A stretch of DNA of 64,000 nucleotides from Uloborus plumipes (lineage: Eukaryota > Arthropoda > Arachnida > Araneae > Uloboridae), in NCBI GenBank assembly GCA_038373865.1, contig JAXGGA010006550.1:1-64000 (forward strand). The letters run 5' to 3'. The translations under genes and the position numbers were made by a program. This document shows, piece by piece, positions 1 to 11,485 of the stretch; the stretch's first letter is position 1, and each line of letters begins with the position of its first letter. The notes under the pieces were generated by a model. It did not search any database. It was given only the letters and a program-made list of their open reading frames with translations, and was not told where the DNA came from.

Positions 1-469
1 TCTTTTTACCACAAAATAAAGTAACTTAGAAAGAAATTCCAAAACAAGTTTTGCTACTGCTATATTTCGCAGTATTTTTTGTTGTCGGCGTATTTTTTGC
101 TAAATTTATTGAAGAATGTTTTAAAAAGATGTTGGGATATTGTTGAAAAGAAGAAAATTATTAATTCAGTTTCTTTGTTTCATATAAGCAAGAAAAAAGT
201 GGTCACAGTAAGGAAATATTTTCATGGTTTTTTATCGTTAGTTCAAACCCAAGAATGCTTCGAAACAAATTTTCCATCGAAAGCTTGATTATTTGAAGCA
301 ATATACATGTAAAATCTAAGAGTACCCAAAAGGATCATGTAATGAATCGGTTTAAAATAAACAATAATAAAAATCACAGTTTCTCGTAAATATATTACGT
401 AATGTTGACTAAAAAAAAGAGATGAGTACCGCTTCCCTCAAAGCGCCAGAACACTAAGGAGAAGCGTGA
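1..469. other. AT-rich non-genic stretch
   Basis: No gene is supported here. The only open frame (79-288) is lysine and phenylalanine rich with no recognisable motif, as expected by chance in AT-rich DNA. Confidence 0.6.
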
Positions 470-790
470 TAATAGGGTTTGCCCCTGGAAGAACGGCCGA
501 CACAGGTTCGGCCGAAGCAAAAACTGCTAGAAACGCTGTGACGATACAGGATCGTCGCAGGCAGTTAGGAACCGATTTCTTTGGACGAGCCTGTGTCGGC
601 CGGGCCGGCTTTTACACAAAGTGCGCGGACGATCCTGTGTCGGTCGGGCCAGCGAATGGGTTAAAGTTTGCCGTACCTTTTCGGCAAAGGACTAGGGAAT
701 GCCATAGCTGCCCTTTTAAGCTCGCCGATCCTATTCGGCAAAGGACTTGGAGATGGCACAGCGCTAATCTCAGGAACTACTGGTTCGATT
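470..790. repeat. GC-rich block of short inverted and direct repeats
   Basis: This block is visibly richer in G+C and CpG than the DNA around it. The 13-base motif CCTGTGTCGGYCG occurs three times: inverted at 494-506 and direct at 590-602 and 634-646. A second motif, TTCGGCAAAGGACT, occurs at 680-693 and 734-747 inside two diverged units of about 54 bases. A frame of 116 codons stays open from 466 to 816, but its product has no known motif and the repeats explain the openness. It is probably a piece of an unclassified repeat. Confidence 0.5.
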
Positions 791-914
791 TGAAAAATTC
801 TTTTTGTGTTGAATAGTCCATTTATCCAGAAAGACTTTAGGCTATAGTTTGAAAAGATTCGATTAGCGATTCGTTTTTTATTCGAATTCAAGGCAAATTT
901 TCACGTAAATCGCC

Positions 915-936
915 GTGTTTCACTTGAATTCCTGCC
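915..936. repeat. Single end of a GGCAGGAATTC-type inverted-repeat MITE
   Basis: The stretch ends in TTTCACTTGAATTCCTGCC, the mirror image of the ends of the elements at 41022-41189 and 41545-42153. No matching left end is visible, so this is a solo end or a truncated copy. Confidence 0.5.
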
Positions 937-1242
937 TACTTAATGACTTATATTTTTTTTTTCTGGTACCATTTTGAAAATGTGTTTCAAATTAAATTGT
1001 AATTCATGTTTTTAGCAGGGATTTTTTTTTTTTGGCTGCGATCTAAATATTAAAACAACTTTTTTGTTTGGAATTTTGCAATTAATGTTATAGGAAGAGA
1101 GCGGTTTGGAAATATTTGTTTTTGGTAGGGAATTGGATTTGTTTATTAGGGAGAGTGTTAAATATGTGCTACTTGACATTGTTTTTATTCCTGAGGAAGC
1201 ATGTGCAAATAATGCGATTGACTTTTTTATGCGGGAAAGTTT

Positions 1243-1534
1243 TTTAGCGAGCCGCTTTAGCGGGGAGTAGTTTTTTGAAACCGGTTTCGCTAAAACTTTC
1301 CTCCCTCCTTTAAATGCGAGCCGCCTTGGCGGCGAGTAATTTGTTTTAAGTTTCCTGACTACTTTAAAGGCGAGCCGCCTTGGCGGCGAGTAGTTTGCTG
1401 AAACTTTCCTCGCTACTTTAAAGGCGAGCTGCCTTGGCGGTTATATATCATTATATACCGCCTTGACGGCGAGTAGTTTATTTAAATTTTCATCACTACT
1501 TTAAAGCCCGTGCAACGCCGGGCCCCACAGCTAG
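1243..1534 (+). mobile_element. 3' end of a non-autonomous Helitron with palindromic minisatellite
   Basis: Four to five imperfect tandem units of roughly 55-65 bases run from 1243 to about 1490, each carrying the palindrome GCCGCCTTGGCGGC. They are followed by the hairpin GCCCG-TGCAACG-CCGGGC (1506-1523) and then CTAG at 1531-1534 with T next. A hairpin a few bases before a CTRR end, inserted before T, is the standard Helitron 3' terminus. The 5' end is not identified. Tandem palindromic repeats just inside the terminus recall Helentron-derived HINE elements. Confidence 0.7.
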
Positions 1535-1949
1535 TTGTCTATATAACTGTAAGTATAAAGTTCAAAAAACAAAAAAAGTGAGAACAACTAAGCCCTATAA
1601 CAGATGTCTTTAAATCTGATATTTTACGAAAAATCTTCCATCAAATTAACAGTTCTGGTTTTTAAAACGTTTTTATATCATCCCACTCGTAACAAAAGAC
1701 TCAGACCATGAGTTATTTTTAAAAATGCTTCCAACCAAGAAACTACACGGAAAGTGCGTTTTGCTAAAAGAGCAATTTTCTGTAAAACAGCTTTTTTTTT
1801 TTTTCTTTTAATGAGAAGGACGACTGGGTATGTCCTCAAATTCAATTTCCCATATATTATACCAGAAGCAGGGAATATGTACTAAAATTCAAGTTTTCTT
1901 TTATCGTACGAGTGGGAACATTGTGTGAAAAAAAGAACATTTTCATTTT

Positions 1950-1988
<39 letters not shown>

Positions 1989-2589
1989 TTGTTTCGGGCA
2001 GTCCAAACGCTATGGACTGCACTACTATAATCAGCCTGAATGTAGTACAAATGCATCAATATGCATTTAACGAGTAATTGATTCTAACTAGCCCACGATA
2101 ACATTAATCATGTTCGTTTTATTAACTTCATTTGTATGTACCTACGTAACTGAATTTTTCCAAATCAATTTTCACGCTCTTCTTGTACACGGAATCAGCT
2201 GAAATTTCTTATGCGCAATTGTAAATGATGCCTCTACAATATTTTGTAATGGTCTCTCTGATTTATAAGGTACACATTAAGAAATAGATTTATTACTCAC
2301 AGCAGTAATGAATTATAATGAATGAGCAACTTGACATCTAAAATTTGTTTATCCGTAAAAACTCAATTTTTATCAAACTGTAAATTGATAGCCATCTACG
2401 CTAGGCTTTTTTTTAACTTTTAAGTTCACTGTTACGTTTATGAGTTTCTTCTTATATTTAGTTCATTCAAACAAGCAAATTATATTTAGTTGTATGACAT
2501 TCCACGCTGTTAAACGATCATTGTATTCTAAAATCACATTTTAATTCATGCCGCTACTAAAGTATTTTCAACTGTACCTTTATAATTAT
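1535..2589. other. AT-rich non-genic stretch
   Basis: No gene is supported. The stretch holds a long poly-T tract (about 1951-1980) and scattered homopolymers. Confidence 0.6.
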
Positions 2590-3335
2590 TACTTCCTTTT
2601 ACGTAGTAAAGGAAGTATTGTGATCGCGAAAAAAAAAATCACTCAAATTTGAGTCTAAATTTGGATTTTGCTCACCCCCGAATGAATGTTCAGTAGTTTT
2701 TTCGACCTGTCAGCACGTGCATATGTACCTACCAACATATAAGCAGCCGAAAAATCCTTTTCAACCACCCCCGAGTTAATTACGACAAGTTTTCTCGTGA
2801 CGTCTGTATGTACGTATGTGCGTTTGTGTGTCGCATAACTCAAAAACTATATGCCGTAGAAGCTTCTAGCTTGGTATGTAGGCTCTGAGGATGGTCTAGT
2901 TGTGCACCTCCCCTTGTGGTAGCATTCGAATGTTCCCAAAGGGGTGTTTGACCCCTTTTTGGGGGTAAATCAGTGTTAATTTCAATGCAGACTCAAGTGA
3001 TATAAATTAGCGCGACTTGGCGATATGTCGCCAAGCTTTTGGTCGCCAAGTGTTTGACGAAATTTTGGCGAAAAAAATATTTTTTGAATTTGGGTTAAAC
3101 TTGGCGCTATTAGCGATATTTTGCTAAAAATTCACTGAATGATATTAAAATCAGCAATATTTAGAAAATTAACCATTGTAAAATATTTTTTGCATTGTTT
3201 CGTGGCAGATTAGGGGAGTAAATATTTGAATTGTTACCTTGCTCACTCCAAGCACTTTTTTTAACACTCAAGGCAACTAATTTACGAAATTTACACGTAA
3301 AAGGAAGTAGTGTGGGATCCATACCAGATTTTCAT
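2590..3335. repeat. Interspersed repeat sharing its body with the 18.5-22.4 kb Helitron
   Basis: The left edge carries ACTTCCTTTTACGT (2591-2604), repeated inverted at 3295-3308. The left copy itself folds with the adjacent AGTAAAGGAAGT. The part from 2904 to 3335 matches 21871-22310 in the same orientation, including the palindromes CTTGGCGATATGTCGCCAAG (3016-3035) and its counterpart near 21981. Similarity runs past the right inverted repeat, so that repeat may not be the true border. It is probably a Helitron-derived or composite repeat. No coding sequence is seen. Confidence 0.6.
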
Positions 3336-6300
3336 TTTTTCATTATTTAGAGAAAGATATGCATGCAGGGCTGCCACTTAGTTACTTTAGCAGCCTGCAA
3401 CACAAAAAAAGTCTATAAAATTGGCGTCAGATGCATATTAATCCCCGAAAACAGTGAAATAAAGGAAAGAAAAGAAAATGCAGATACAATCTACACCAGG
3501 AACTTTATTATGTATTCATTGTACTTATTACTTGAATTAACAAGTTTTTTTTCATCAAAATTTATATCAAAACAATCAACAAATAATTTAACAAATAATG
3601 ACTAGATAATTGACAGTTGGACAAGACACACAGATATGTATATTTACATAAACAAGCACACATGTATATAGCTGTAAGTAAACAAAAAATGCATAAACCA
3701 TTTTAAAATAGAAATTTGAAAAATAGCAGTCTAAACAATAAGATTCTAAACTTCAACAACTTAAAAAAAAAAAGGAACATTGAAATTAACAACTTAAAAA
3801 ACATATTTGTGTGGTTATTTCCACCATGAACAACTAGAATAAAAATCTACTCGTAATAACTCCATAACAATTACATAAATACCTGAATTAATCCTGCCAT
3901 CATGCATCTGAAAATATTCACTTTGAATTGATTAATTTCAACACTGACCTAATGTAATCGAAAACTCACAGCACTATTCTAGGAAATTCTAGTAAATATC
4001 TACCACACAGGCAGGATGAATAAAATTCATGGCATATCTGTACATTGCTTTCTTTCAATGACATTCATACTAAAAAGGTAAAAAATACCAAATTGCATAG
4101 TGGTTCTTTATCTTACCGGATTAAAAATTTACAAGTTGATGACTTGTCAGCAACTACTACATAAGCATAGATTTAAAGGAAGGGTTGTTAAGACTACACT
4201 CCCCTTTAAAGTGAACAAAAAAAGACCAAAGCCACAATTTTATGATTAAAATTTCCAGAGTTATTGTAACCATTTGGGGAGGGGAGCAATGTGGAATGAA
4301 CACCCACCTAAAAACTGGTCTCTGTGTTCATATCAAACCCTATGAAATAAAAACCTGGATCCCTCTTAGCAGCTACGGGAAATATATTGACAGAAAACAA
4401 AAAATTAAGTAAAAATCTATAAGTGAATGCAATACACGTAAGTAGCAGTTTGTGAAACAAAATTGAAAACAATGTACTGTTCTTCTATGTAAAAAGTATA
4501 CATTCCAATATTACAGTAAAAGTAATGTAATTAATAACATAATTGCAGTACATAGTATAAATATCATGCAATTTCATACAATATTGCCTATCATATGGAC
4601 GCAACAGTAGCATGATTATTTCCCACTAGAATTATAGAAGAAACAAAACTAAAAATAAGTTAAACTTTATTTTCTCCCACACCCGAGAACTATATAAAAT
4701 GAAAAAAAAAAAAAGCAAATTTCTGTAATTGAAAAGATTAACACTTCACATTCATTTTCATTGAAATCGTAGCATTGTTTAAAACATTTTGCATTCAAAG
4801 AAAAAATGCAATATTATATGAGTAATTATATTCCAGAGACTCTCTGCTTAGAAATTGTGATATCTTACTACAAATAAATGGGGGCAGCTCATGATAGCCA
4901 CTGCAGAATTGCTACACCCTATTTTTTCTACACAACAATATATTTCTTCTTTTAATTATATTTGCTTGAAATATTCAATTTTTATTACAATTATTAGATA
5001 TTCTCTGTACCCCAGCTGAAAAAAATTTCTTTGATTAACTTAACTTAGAACAATTTGTAATAATATCTTATTAACTGTCTAGTTGATCTCTATCTTATTA
5101 TTATTTTTTTTTTAATTTGATTTTAGTTGACCCCCCCCCCCCCCCCACGCGATTTAAATTTTAAAGATCCAACTTTTCATTTTACTTTATTAGATTTTCA
5201 CTTCAAACATGAAGTTGTTTTTTTTTGGTTTTTTTTTTTTTTTTTGGTTTTTTTTTGTATTTGTAGCACATTACTAAGCCCTCTGTAATTAAATTTAATT
5301 TGAACCACTTGCAACTGTAATAAAACATTTTTGATATCATATTAAAAGGTTTTTATTGCTGTAGAACTTGAAATGTAGTGTTTTTCTATGTTTATTTTTA
5401 TCACACACCCTAATGTACAAAGTCAACCATTTTCTGACTGGAATCAACTAAATATCAAATAACACAATTCACATGTTGCCACATAGGTGGCACTGCAAAC
5501 CAAGTAAAACAGTTAATCATTTACTTTGCTCCACATTCTCTAATTTGCAAAATTTAAATATCATAACATTTTTTAATTCGATGGATTTGATCCTATTGTA
5601 TTACTTAGCAATTCCTTTTAAAAAATGTTCTAAATTCATCCAGAAAAAATGTGGCAAATCATATCAAACATCAAGGGAAAATTCTAAAGTTTTTTTTAAA
5701 AAATGTCTAATTTCTGTCTTTAGACATTCTCTTACATCTATTAGGCTAGGAATTGTGTAATTTGGCATACAAGTACTTTGAGTGGCGAAACATTATACTC
5801 GCAACTTGCAGTTTTTTTTGTTTTTTTTCATTAAGTTTGTACTCTATTGTATCCTTTTTTTGTTTGCAAATTCGGATTCCTTTGCTGTATCACGTATACA
5901 AATTCAGCGCAGGTAGAAAGATCAGAAATTTCTTATTAATTTTTTAACTTGAGTGCATCTAAAAAAAAAATTGCAAGGAAAAATATCTTTTAAATCACTG
6001 TTTTTGAAAGTTAAGAATAAATAAAATTGATGCAATAAATAAGTTTCTGAGGGGTTTTTTTTTTTTTTTTTCGTTTTTTTTTCACAACCAATAGTAGCAA
6101 AAAGTTCCATTCTTTCTAATGGTCTTAGTATTGTTACAAAATTAAAAAAGAGCAAAGACATATTGAATGGAAACTTCAGAAAAACCAATTCTCTATGGAC
6201 ATGGAGGATAATAGAAATGAAAAAAGTATTTATATTTCCTGAAATGAAAATTTATACGGACAAAAACTAAATTAATAAACTACCTAGTAAGTTACTGCAT

Positions 6301-6705
6301 GTATTAATTGCATGAAGGGGGCGAAAAGATGGCCTTTTTACATTTATAAAATGCATATGATTTTGTACATTTCCACAGTTAAAACACTTCTAGAACACAT
6401 CATAGACTACCTTACCCTACCACATATTAATCATACAGTTTTCATTTCTTATTTTGAAATTAAAAAAAATTAAAATAATAACACACAATACAGTTGACTT
6501 ATTATTATGAACAACTCATTTGGGCTTGATTTCTGTGCTAAAATAACTATTATAATTTTTTGAAAATTTATGAACTGATTTGCTTTTAATTTTTTTGCAA
6601 AAAATATATTTGCTTCCAGATTGACTTTCAGAATTAAATTTCTAAAAATAATGCTAATTTCAAGCAAATTGGTTTAAGATATATATGTATATAATTATAA
6701 ATAAA
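3336..6705. other. Long AT-rich non-genic stretch
   Basis: I see no gene or clear element. It contains a C tract near 5131-5146, long T tracts at 5217-5257 and 6055-6086, and short open frames without motifs. It lies downstream of the zinc-finger gene, but that gene already has a polyadenylation signal close to its stop, so it is unlikely to be transcribed as its 3' UTR. Confidence 0.5.
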
Positions 6706-7882
6706 CTAGCAGTACCCGTACAGCGATGCCCGTGCAATAAATGTAAAGGAAGTTAACTAAATAAAGTTTAACTCACTCTTAAGACTTTTCTTCTTCTCGT
6801 GTGTTTGTGTGTGTGACGAACTTATTTATTTTTATCGAAATTTTTACGTTTCAATGGAACTTTTGACACAACTGTAGTGCCAAGATTTTCGAAAACTCTC
6901 AACGAACACAGCAATATTGCCCTTGAAATTTAACATAAATCACCGATTTAACCGTAATTTCAATGTAAAATTGGTCGCCAAATTTAAATTTATTAACATA
7001 GGGAACCGATTGTGTCAGGTATCTCAGCCGCAACCATTCTTTCATGATTTTAATGTGAACATTAAAAGGCAAGAAATATAATGTTTTTCGCACCATCTCT
7101 TTGAAGTGATTACAATCTAACAGGGTCATTCCACGTCAGTAAGTAACTGAATAGCCATCACTAAATTTTTAAAAATAATAGTTCCATTCTGATATTTTCG
7201 GTGACACCGAATTTTGAGGAATTCAACAGAATAAATTTAAATTCACCTCAACCCCCCCCCCACCCCTCTAAAGTAAAATTATTGTATCCTTTAGTTCAAA
7301 TGCGCTCCATCTTTTAAACTCCACTTAAAGTCATGTTAAAGTTTAAATCAATTTGCCAAATAAATCAAAAAGACAGAACATTAAGGAAGAAATAGAAGAT
7401 ATTAATCATTCAAATTGAATCAAATTTCAAGGCTTAAATCTATATGCAAATTTATACCACAAAGTAACTTCAGGGACAAAAGAGCAGCTGATCAGGAAAA
7501 TAAACCTAGTGTTTCAGTATTGCCTACATAGTTAAGCCTTGAAAATTGGCTAAATTTGATTAATTAATATCTCCTGTTCTAATTAACAGACAGAGACGTG
7601 CTAAAACTTTTCTTTTTCAGAAAAAAAAACCCTTTCCAGCGATATATAATGTTTTGGGGTGGGGGAAGGTTCCCCCCCCCCACCCCAAATTATGGCGGGT
7701 ACACCCAAAATGAGACTAATTAATTTAAAAATAACTAATTCGAAATTAAAAATTTGGCCTTTGAGATGCATTTTACTGGGATACATTCAAATTTTTAAGC
7801 CAAGTTTCAGGTCTGTAGGTGCTTCTGGCCAGCGGTTACAAATAAACAAACAAACGAACACCGTCATCTTTATATATATAGA
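6706..7882 (-). mobile_element. Non-autonomous Helitron (minus strand)
   Basis: Read on the minus strand the element begins TCTATATATATAAAG at 7882 and ends GGGTACTGCTAG at 6706. The base before it is A and the base after is T, the A|T target of Helitrons. The same TCTATATATATAAAA start is seen at 25649 and the same GGGTACYGCTAG finish at 22434. The hairpin before the 3' end has decayed. There is no helicase or Rep coding sequence inside; the open frames at 6899-7129 and 7601-7898 lack motifs. Confidence 0.65.
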
Positions 7883-8343
7883 TATAATTGTTAAGTAAAA
7901 TTAATGTCTGATTTTTTAAATGAAGCAGATATAAATAATCTAAACTGACTTATTTTGGCCAAAACAAAAATTTGTCAACCAGGACATCTACTTTTAAAAA
8001 AATTGTTCACAAAAATTTTTTTTTACAGTACTAATTTTAAAGCTTTTGACAAAAATATAACCATATCCTTGTTTGATATAACAACAAAGATAATATCAAA
8101 ACACAACCTCTTGTTTGGAACAGTACATCAATAAAAGTCAACTGTACTATACGTAATTTTTAAAGTGCAATTCAAAAAATACAAGAATTAAACTAATTGA
8201 AATTTCAAGAGCAATAAAATCTAATATTTATGTTAAAAGTAACATAGAAATTAATGACATAATATGTAGTAGAAAAAAAATAAAAATATAATAAAACAAA
8301 ACTTTTAGAGTTTGTAGGATCTAAGTGAAAAACAAATATTAAC
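7883..8343. other. Non-genic stretch downstream of the zinc-finger gene
   Basis: This is AT-rich DNA between a Helitron and the 3' end of the zinc-finger gene. Nothing recognisable is seen. Confidence 0.5.
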
Positions 8344-8349
8344 TTTATT
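8344..8349 (-). terminator. Candidate polyadenylation signal of the zinc-finger gene
   Basis: TTTATT on the plus strand is AATAAA on the minus strand, about 25 bases after the stop codon at 8374. That would give an unusually short 3' UTR. Other AT-rich signals lie further downstream. Confidence 0.5.
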
Positions 8350-8373
8350 CATGCAAGAAGTTCAGTTTTAGTT

Positions 8374-10674
8374 TTATAATGATAAAATATGTTGGCCTTT
8401 ACAACCATTATCAGATAGCACTCCAGTCTGGGATAGGGACGCTTGAATGTGAGATTGGGCATGAGAAGCATTTTGAACTGGAGCAAGTGTTGTTGATACA
8501 TTAGGTGCTTGTGAATGCACATGTGTTTGTACAATAGAAGTTGGCATATTGTGTGCTTGTACAAGGGTGGTAGGTACATTTTGTGACTGCACATGAGTGG
8601 TTGTCGCATTAAGAGCTTGAGCATGCGTAGCTGGTATGTTATGGGTTTGAGCATGAGTTACATGTGTAGTTTGTGTGTGAGCATGCGTTTCTTGGTTGTT
8701 GTGGGCCTGAGCTTGCGTTGCTTGGGTATTATTATGTGTTTGGGCATGATCAGCTGCTAAATTTTGCCCTTGGTGAGGATTACAAGACCCGACACTTTGA
8801 GTATGAGCTGTGGTTACCTGGCAAATATGAGCATGAGAATGTGGTGTTGATATCCTCAATGGCTGAGTGTGTGAAGGAACAACATGTGATTGAACAGAAG
8901 TTTGCATGCTGGAAGAAGGTACAAGCACAGCTTGTGCATGGGATTGTCTCATGGAGAGAGAGTTGACATGTGGTGACGGCACTCTCATAACTTGCGAATG
9001 AGATGTTGGTACATGGGATTCAGCATGGGTAGACGACATGGCTAAATTATGAGCATTAGGTGGTGGTACAAGACCTTGGACATGGGATGAGGGCACAGCA
9101 ACAGGTTGGGATGTGGGAGGTAAGTGTGATTGGATTAGGGATGTTGCTAAGGGATGAGGCTTTATATCAGATGATGTCACTCTGTGTGTCTGCTTCAATG
9201 TCATAGGAACGGCATGAGATTGAGATGTTGCTACACTTTGGGATTGAGTGACAGAAGTTGAGATGCCTAGGGATTGAGTGACAGAAGTAGGAACCCGTAG
9301 CGGCTGAATCGGTGTGGATGCCAAAATTGATTGTGCAATGGATGTTGGCACAAGCAGAGATTGAGCTATTGATGCAGGTACTATAATTGACTGCGCAATT
9401 GATGAAGCAAGTCCAGATTTCTCACGGGCATGACGCTTAAAATGAGATTTCAAGTTACCTTTGGTTGTAAAACCTTTGCTGCAGACACTACAAACGTGAG
9501 GCTTTTCACCGGTGTGGGTCAAGTGATGCTTTTTCAAAGCAATTTTCTGTGAAAATCCACGACTACAGATGCCACAAACATGGGGTTTCTCCCCTGTATG
9601 TGTGAGGTAATGCTTCTGAAGATTGCCTTTGGTGGTAAATCGCCTTTTACAAACACCACACTCGTGAGGTTTGACACCGGTATGTGTCAGCATGTGCTTC
9701 TGCAAAGCAATCTTTTGAGTAAAACCTCTGTCACATACATTACATAGATGAGGTTTTTCACCAGAATGAGTCAGGAAATGGATACGAAGATTGTTTGCCT
9801 GCCGAAAACCTCTTTGACAGACACTACAAATGTGTGGTTTTTCTCCTGTATGTATTAGATAATGCTTACCTAAAGTACTTCGCTGAGAAAATGTTCTTTT
9901 ACAAATTGAACATTCATGAGGTTTCTGCCCGCTATGGACAACATGATGATTCTGTAGATTTCCTTTTGTAGAAAAACTCTTTTTACAGATGTCACATAAA
10001 TTCATTTTAGGACCTAGATTATGGTTAGCATTTATTAAAAACTGTTTCTTTGCCAACACATTTTGGAAATCTTTGGCATAAGGACTAGATGTTTGCACTT
10101 GTTTATTGAAAATTTCAGAAGTATCAGGTCTTTTGCTAAATACTTCCACATTATTAGGTCGCTTGTTGAAAACCTCGGGATTTTCTACTCTCTTTCTAAA
10201 CATTTCAACATCTTCAAGTCTCTTGTTGTATATTTCAGTATTTTGTTGTCGTTTATTAAAAACATCATTTTCGGTCTTCTTGTGAAACTCTTCCGTTGGT
10301 TCGATTTTCTTACTGTACACTTCGCCAGTTTCGGATCTTTTATCATAAGCATCAGAATTATCAAGTTGTTTATTATATGCATCCGAGTTTTCCAATCTTT
10401 TATTGTTAAACAGAAGCGAATTATCATTCCTTTTCGGGTAAGAGTCAGAAATATCGTGCCTTTTGTTATAAAGTTCGATACTTTCCAATCGCTTATTACA
10501 TATTTCAGAATTGTCAGTTTCAAGTCTTTTATTATAAAGCTCAGCACCTTCAAGTCTTTTGCATATGCAGTTTTCATAATGCAAACTATTAAAAGCAAAA
10601 TTTTTAAAATTCTGATCACCACCATTAGGAACTTGCATAATATACTGATAATTCTGCATTACCTTCATACTCAT
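8374..10674 (-). CDS. C2H2 zinc-finger protein, seven fingers, with repeat-rich tails
   Basis: This intact 766-codon frame encodes a likely nuclear DNA-binding protein. Seven classical C2H2 fingers lie at about residues 227-420, each CxxCx12HxxxH, joined by the canonical linker TGEKPH or close variants (SGQKPH, SGEKPH, TGVKPH). Residues 38-192 form about 16 ten-residue units of the type E-x-Y-N-K-R-L-E. After the fingers, residues 425 to the end are rich in Ser, Thr, His, Gln and Ala, again in ten-residue units ([10 protein letters not shown] type, then THAQ-x-H-N type), and are probably disordered. Fingers 1, 5 and 7 share the helix core TKGNL, and fingers 4 and 6 share QKIAL. There is no BTB, ZAD or KRAB domain. 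The first ATG follows a candidate splice acceptor (minus-strand AG at 10697-10696), and a donor at 11182 would give a non-coding first exon ending at 11183. The target DNA and the orthologue are unknown. Confidence 0.9.
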   Translation of the reverse strand: MSMKVMQNYQYIMQVPNGGDQNFKNFAFNSLHYENCICKRLEGAELYNKRLETDNSEICNKRLESIELYNKRHDISDSYPKRNDNSLLFNNKRLENSDAYNKQLDNSDAYDKRSETGEVYSKKIEPTEEFHKKTENDVFNKRQQNTEIYNKRLEDVEMFRKRVENPEVFNKRPNNVEVFSKRPDTSEIFNKQVQTSSPYAKDFQNVLAKKQFLINANHNLGPKMNLCDICKKSFSTKGNLQNHHVVHSGQKPHECSICKRTFSQRSTLGKHYLIHTGEKPHICSVCQRGFRQANNLRIHFLTHSGEKPHLCNVCDRGFTQKIALQKHMLTHTGVKPHECGVCKRRFTTKGNLQKHYLTHTGEKPHVCGICSRGFSQKIALKKHHLTHTGEKPHVCSVCSKGFTTKGNLKSHFKRHAREKSGLASSIAQSIIVPASIAQSLLVPTSIAQSILASTPIQPLRVPTSVTQSLGISTSVTQSQSVATSQSHAVPMTLKQTHRVTSSDIKPHPLATSLIQSHLPPTSQPVAVPSSHVQGLVPPPNAHNLAMSSTHAESHVPTSHSQVMRVPSPHVNSLSMRQSHAQAVLVPSSSMQTSVQSHVVPSHTQPLRISTPHSHAHICQVTTAHTQSVGSCNPHQGQNLAADHAQTHNNTQATQAQAHNNQETHAHTQTTHVTHAQTHNIPATHAQALNATTTHVQSQNVPTTLVQAHNMPTSIVQTHVHSQAPNVSTTLAPVQNASHAQSHIQASLSQTGVLSDNGCKGQHILSL

Positions 10675-11485
10675 GATGGAAATTTACAATTTATACTGTT
10701 ACACCCATATAATGCTTAGTTAAGAAAACAACATTGATTTTAACACATACCACATTTTTTAACAACTACAAATGAAGCGTGTGGAATATATAGCTTGATT
10801 TTTCTGATAGTAACATGTTACTCAAATGTAAACACCAATAAACATTAACGAGAAAACTTCTTTTAATTTTTTTTCTCGCTTTCGTTTGCCGATCGAGAAA
10901 TAAACAGACTCCATTTAAATAAAAGTTGAGAGCTCAACATAGCTGCTTCTGTCTAAAAATAAATAACTAAAAACTGAGAAAGAATTTTTATAAGAAAATA
11001 AACGCACATAATTATATCTTTCGAACGATATGTCTAAAACTAAATGCTTAATAATGCACGAAAAAACATAACGTCACATTTTGGCTAAAAAAAAAAGGCA
11101 AAATACTTTCTTCACTGTAACTGCTAAATTCCTAAAGTACTTGTCATTTCTACAACAAAAATAAACAAAATGCATAACGTACCTGTCGCTCCACAAGTTA
11201 TGTCATTGTTATTATTGCTTGTTGCATCTTAACTATTAATTGTGCAAGCATAAAAAGTTATTGCAATAACTTAGTTGAGTCGATGCTAGAAATGTCCCAA
11301 AAAATCATGACATATAATTTCTGTTTCTATATGAAATTAAAGAGCTTTTTTTCACGTGTGTCTGCAATCTCCTCTTATTGAGTAAAGATCTGCGTTGATG
11401 AAGCTCAGAAGCAGAAAGTAATTGTTTTGGCCGATCATTGGAATTTTATGCTTTGTTTTCTTTTAAATTATATCTGAAATAAGTC
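10675..11485. promoter_or_regulatory. Shared upstream region between divergent zinc-finger and F-box genes
   Basis: The two start codons point away from each other across 811 bases with no transposon visible between them, so the promoters probably overlap. On the minus strand GCGACAG|GTACGT (exon end at 11183) is a good donor, and GTAACAG|TATAA (exon start at 10695) a plausible acceptor, suggesting a non-coding first exon for the zinc-finger gene and an intron of about 488 bases. No TATA box stands out. Confidence 0.5.

Noticed and set aside
2591..3308. Perfect 14-base inverted repeats as ends of a separate DNA transposon
   Set aside because: Similarity to the 21.9-22.3 kb copy continues past the right repeat, so these are not clearly the borders.
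8349..8654. 101-codon minus-strand frame
   Set aside because: It overlaps the repeat-rich C-terminus of the zinc-finger gene in another frame.
10063..10719. 218-codon plus-strand open frame
   Set aside because: It is antisense to the 30-base repeat array of the zinc-finger gene; the repeat keeps the opposite frame open. Its product is Ile/Phe-rich without motifs.
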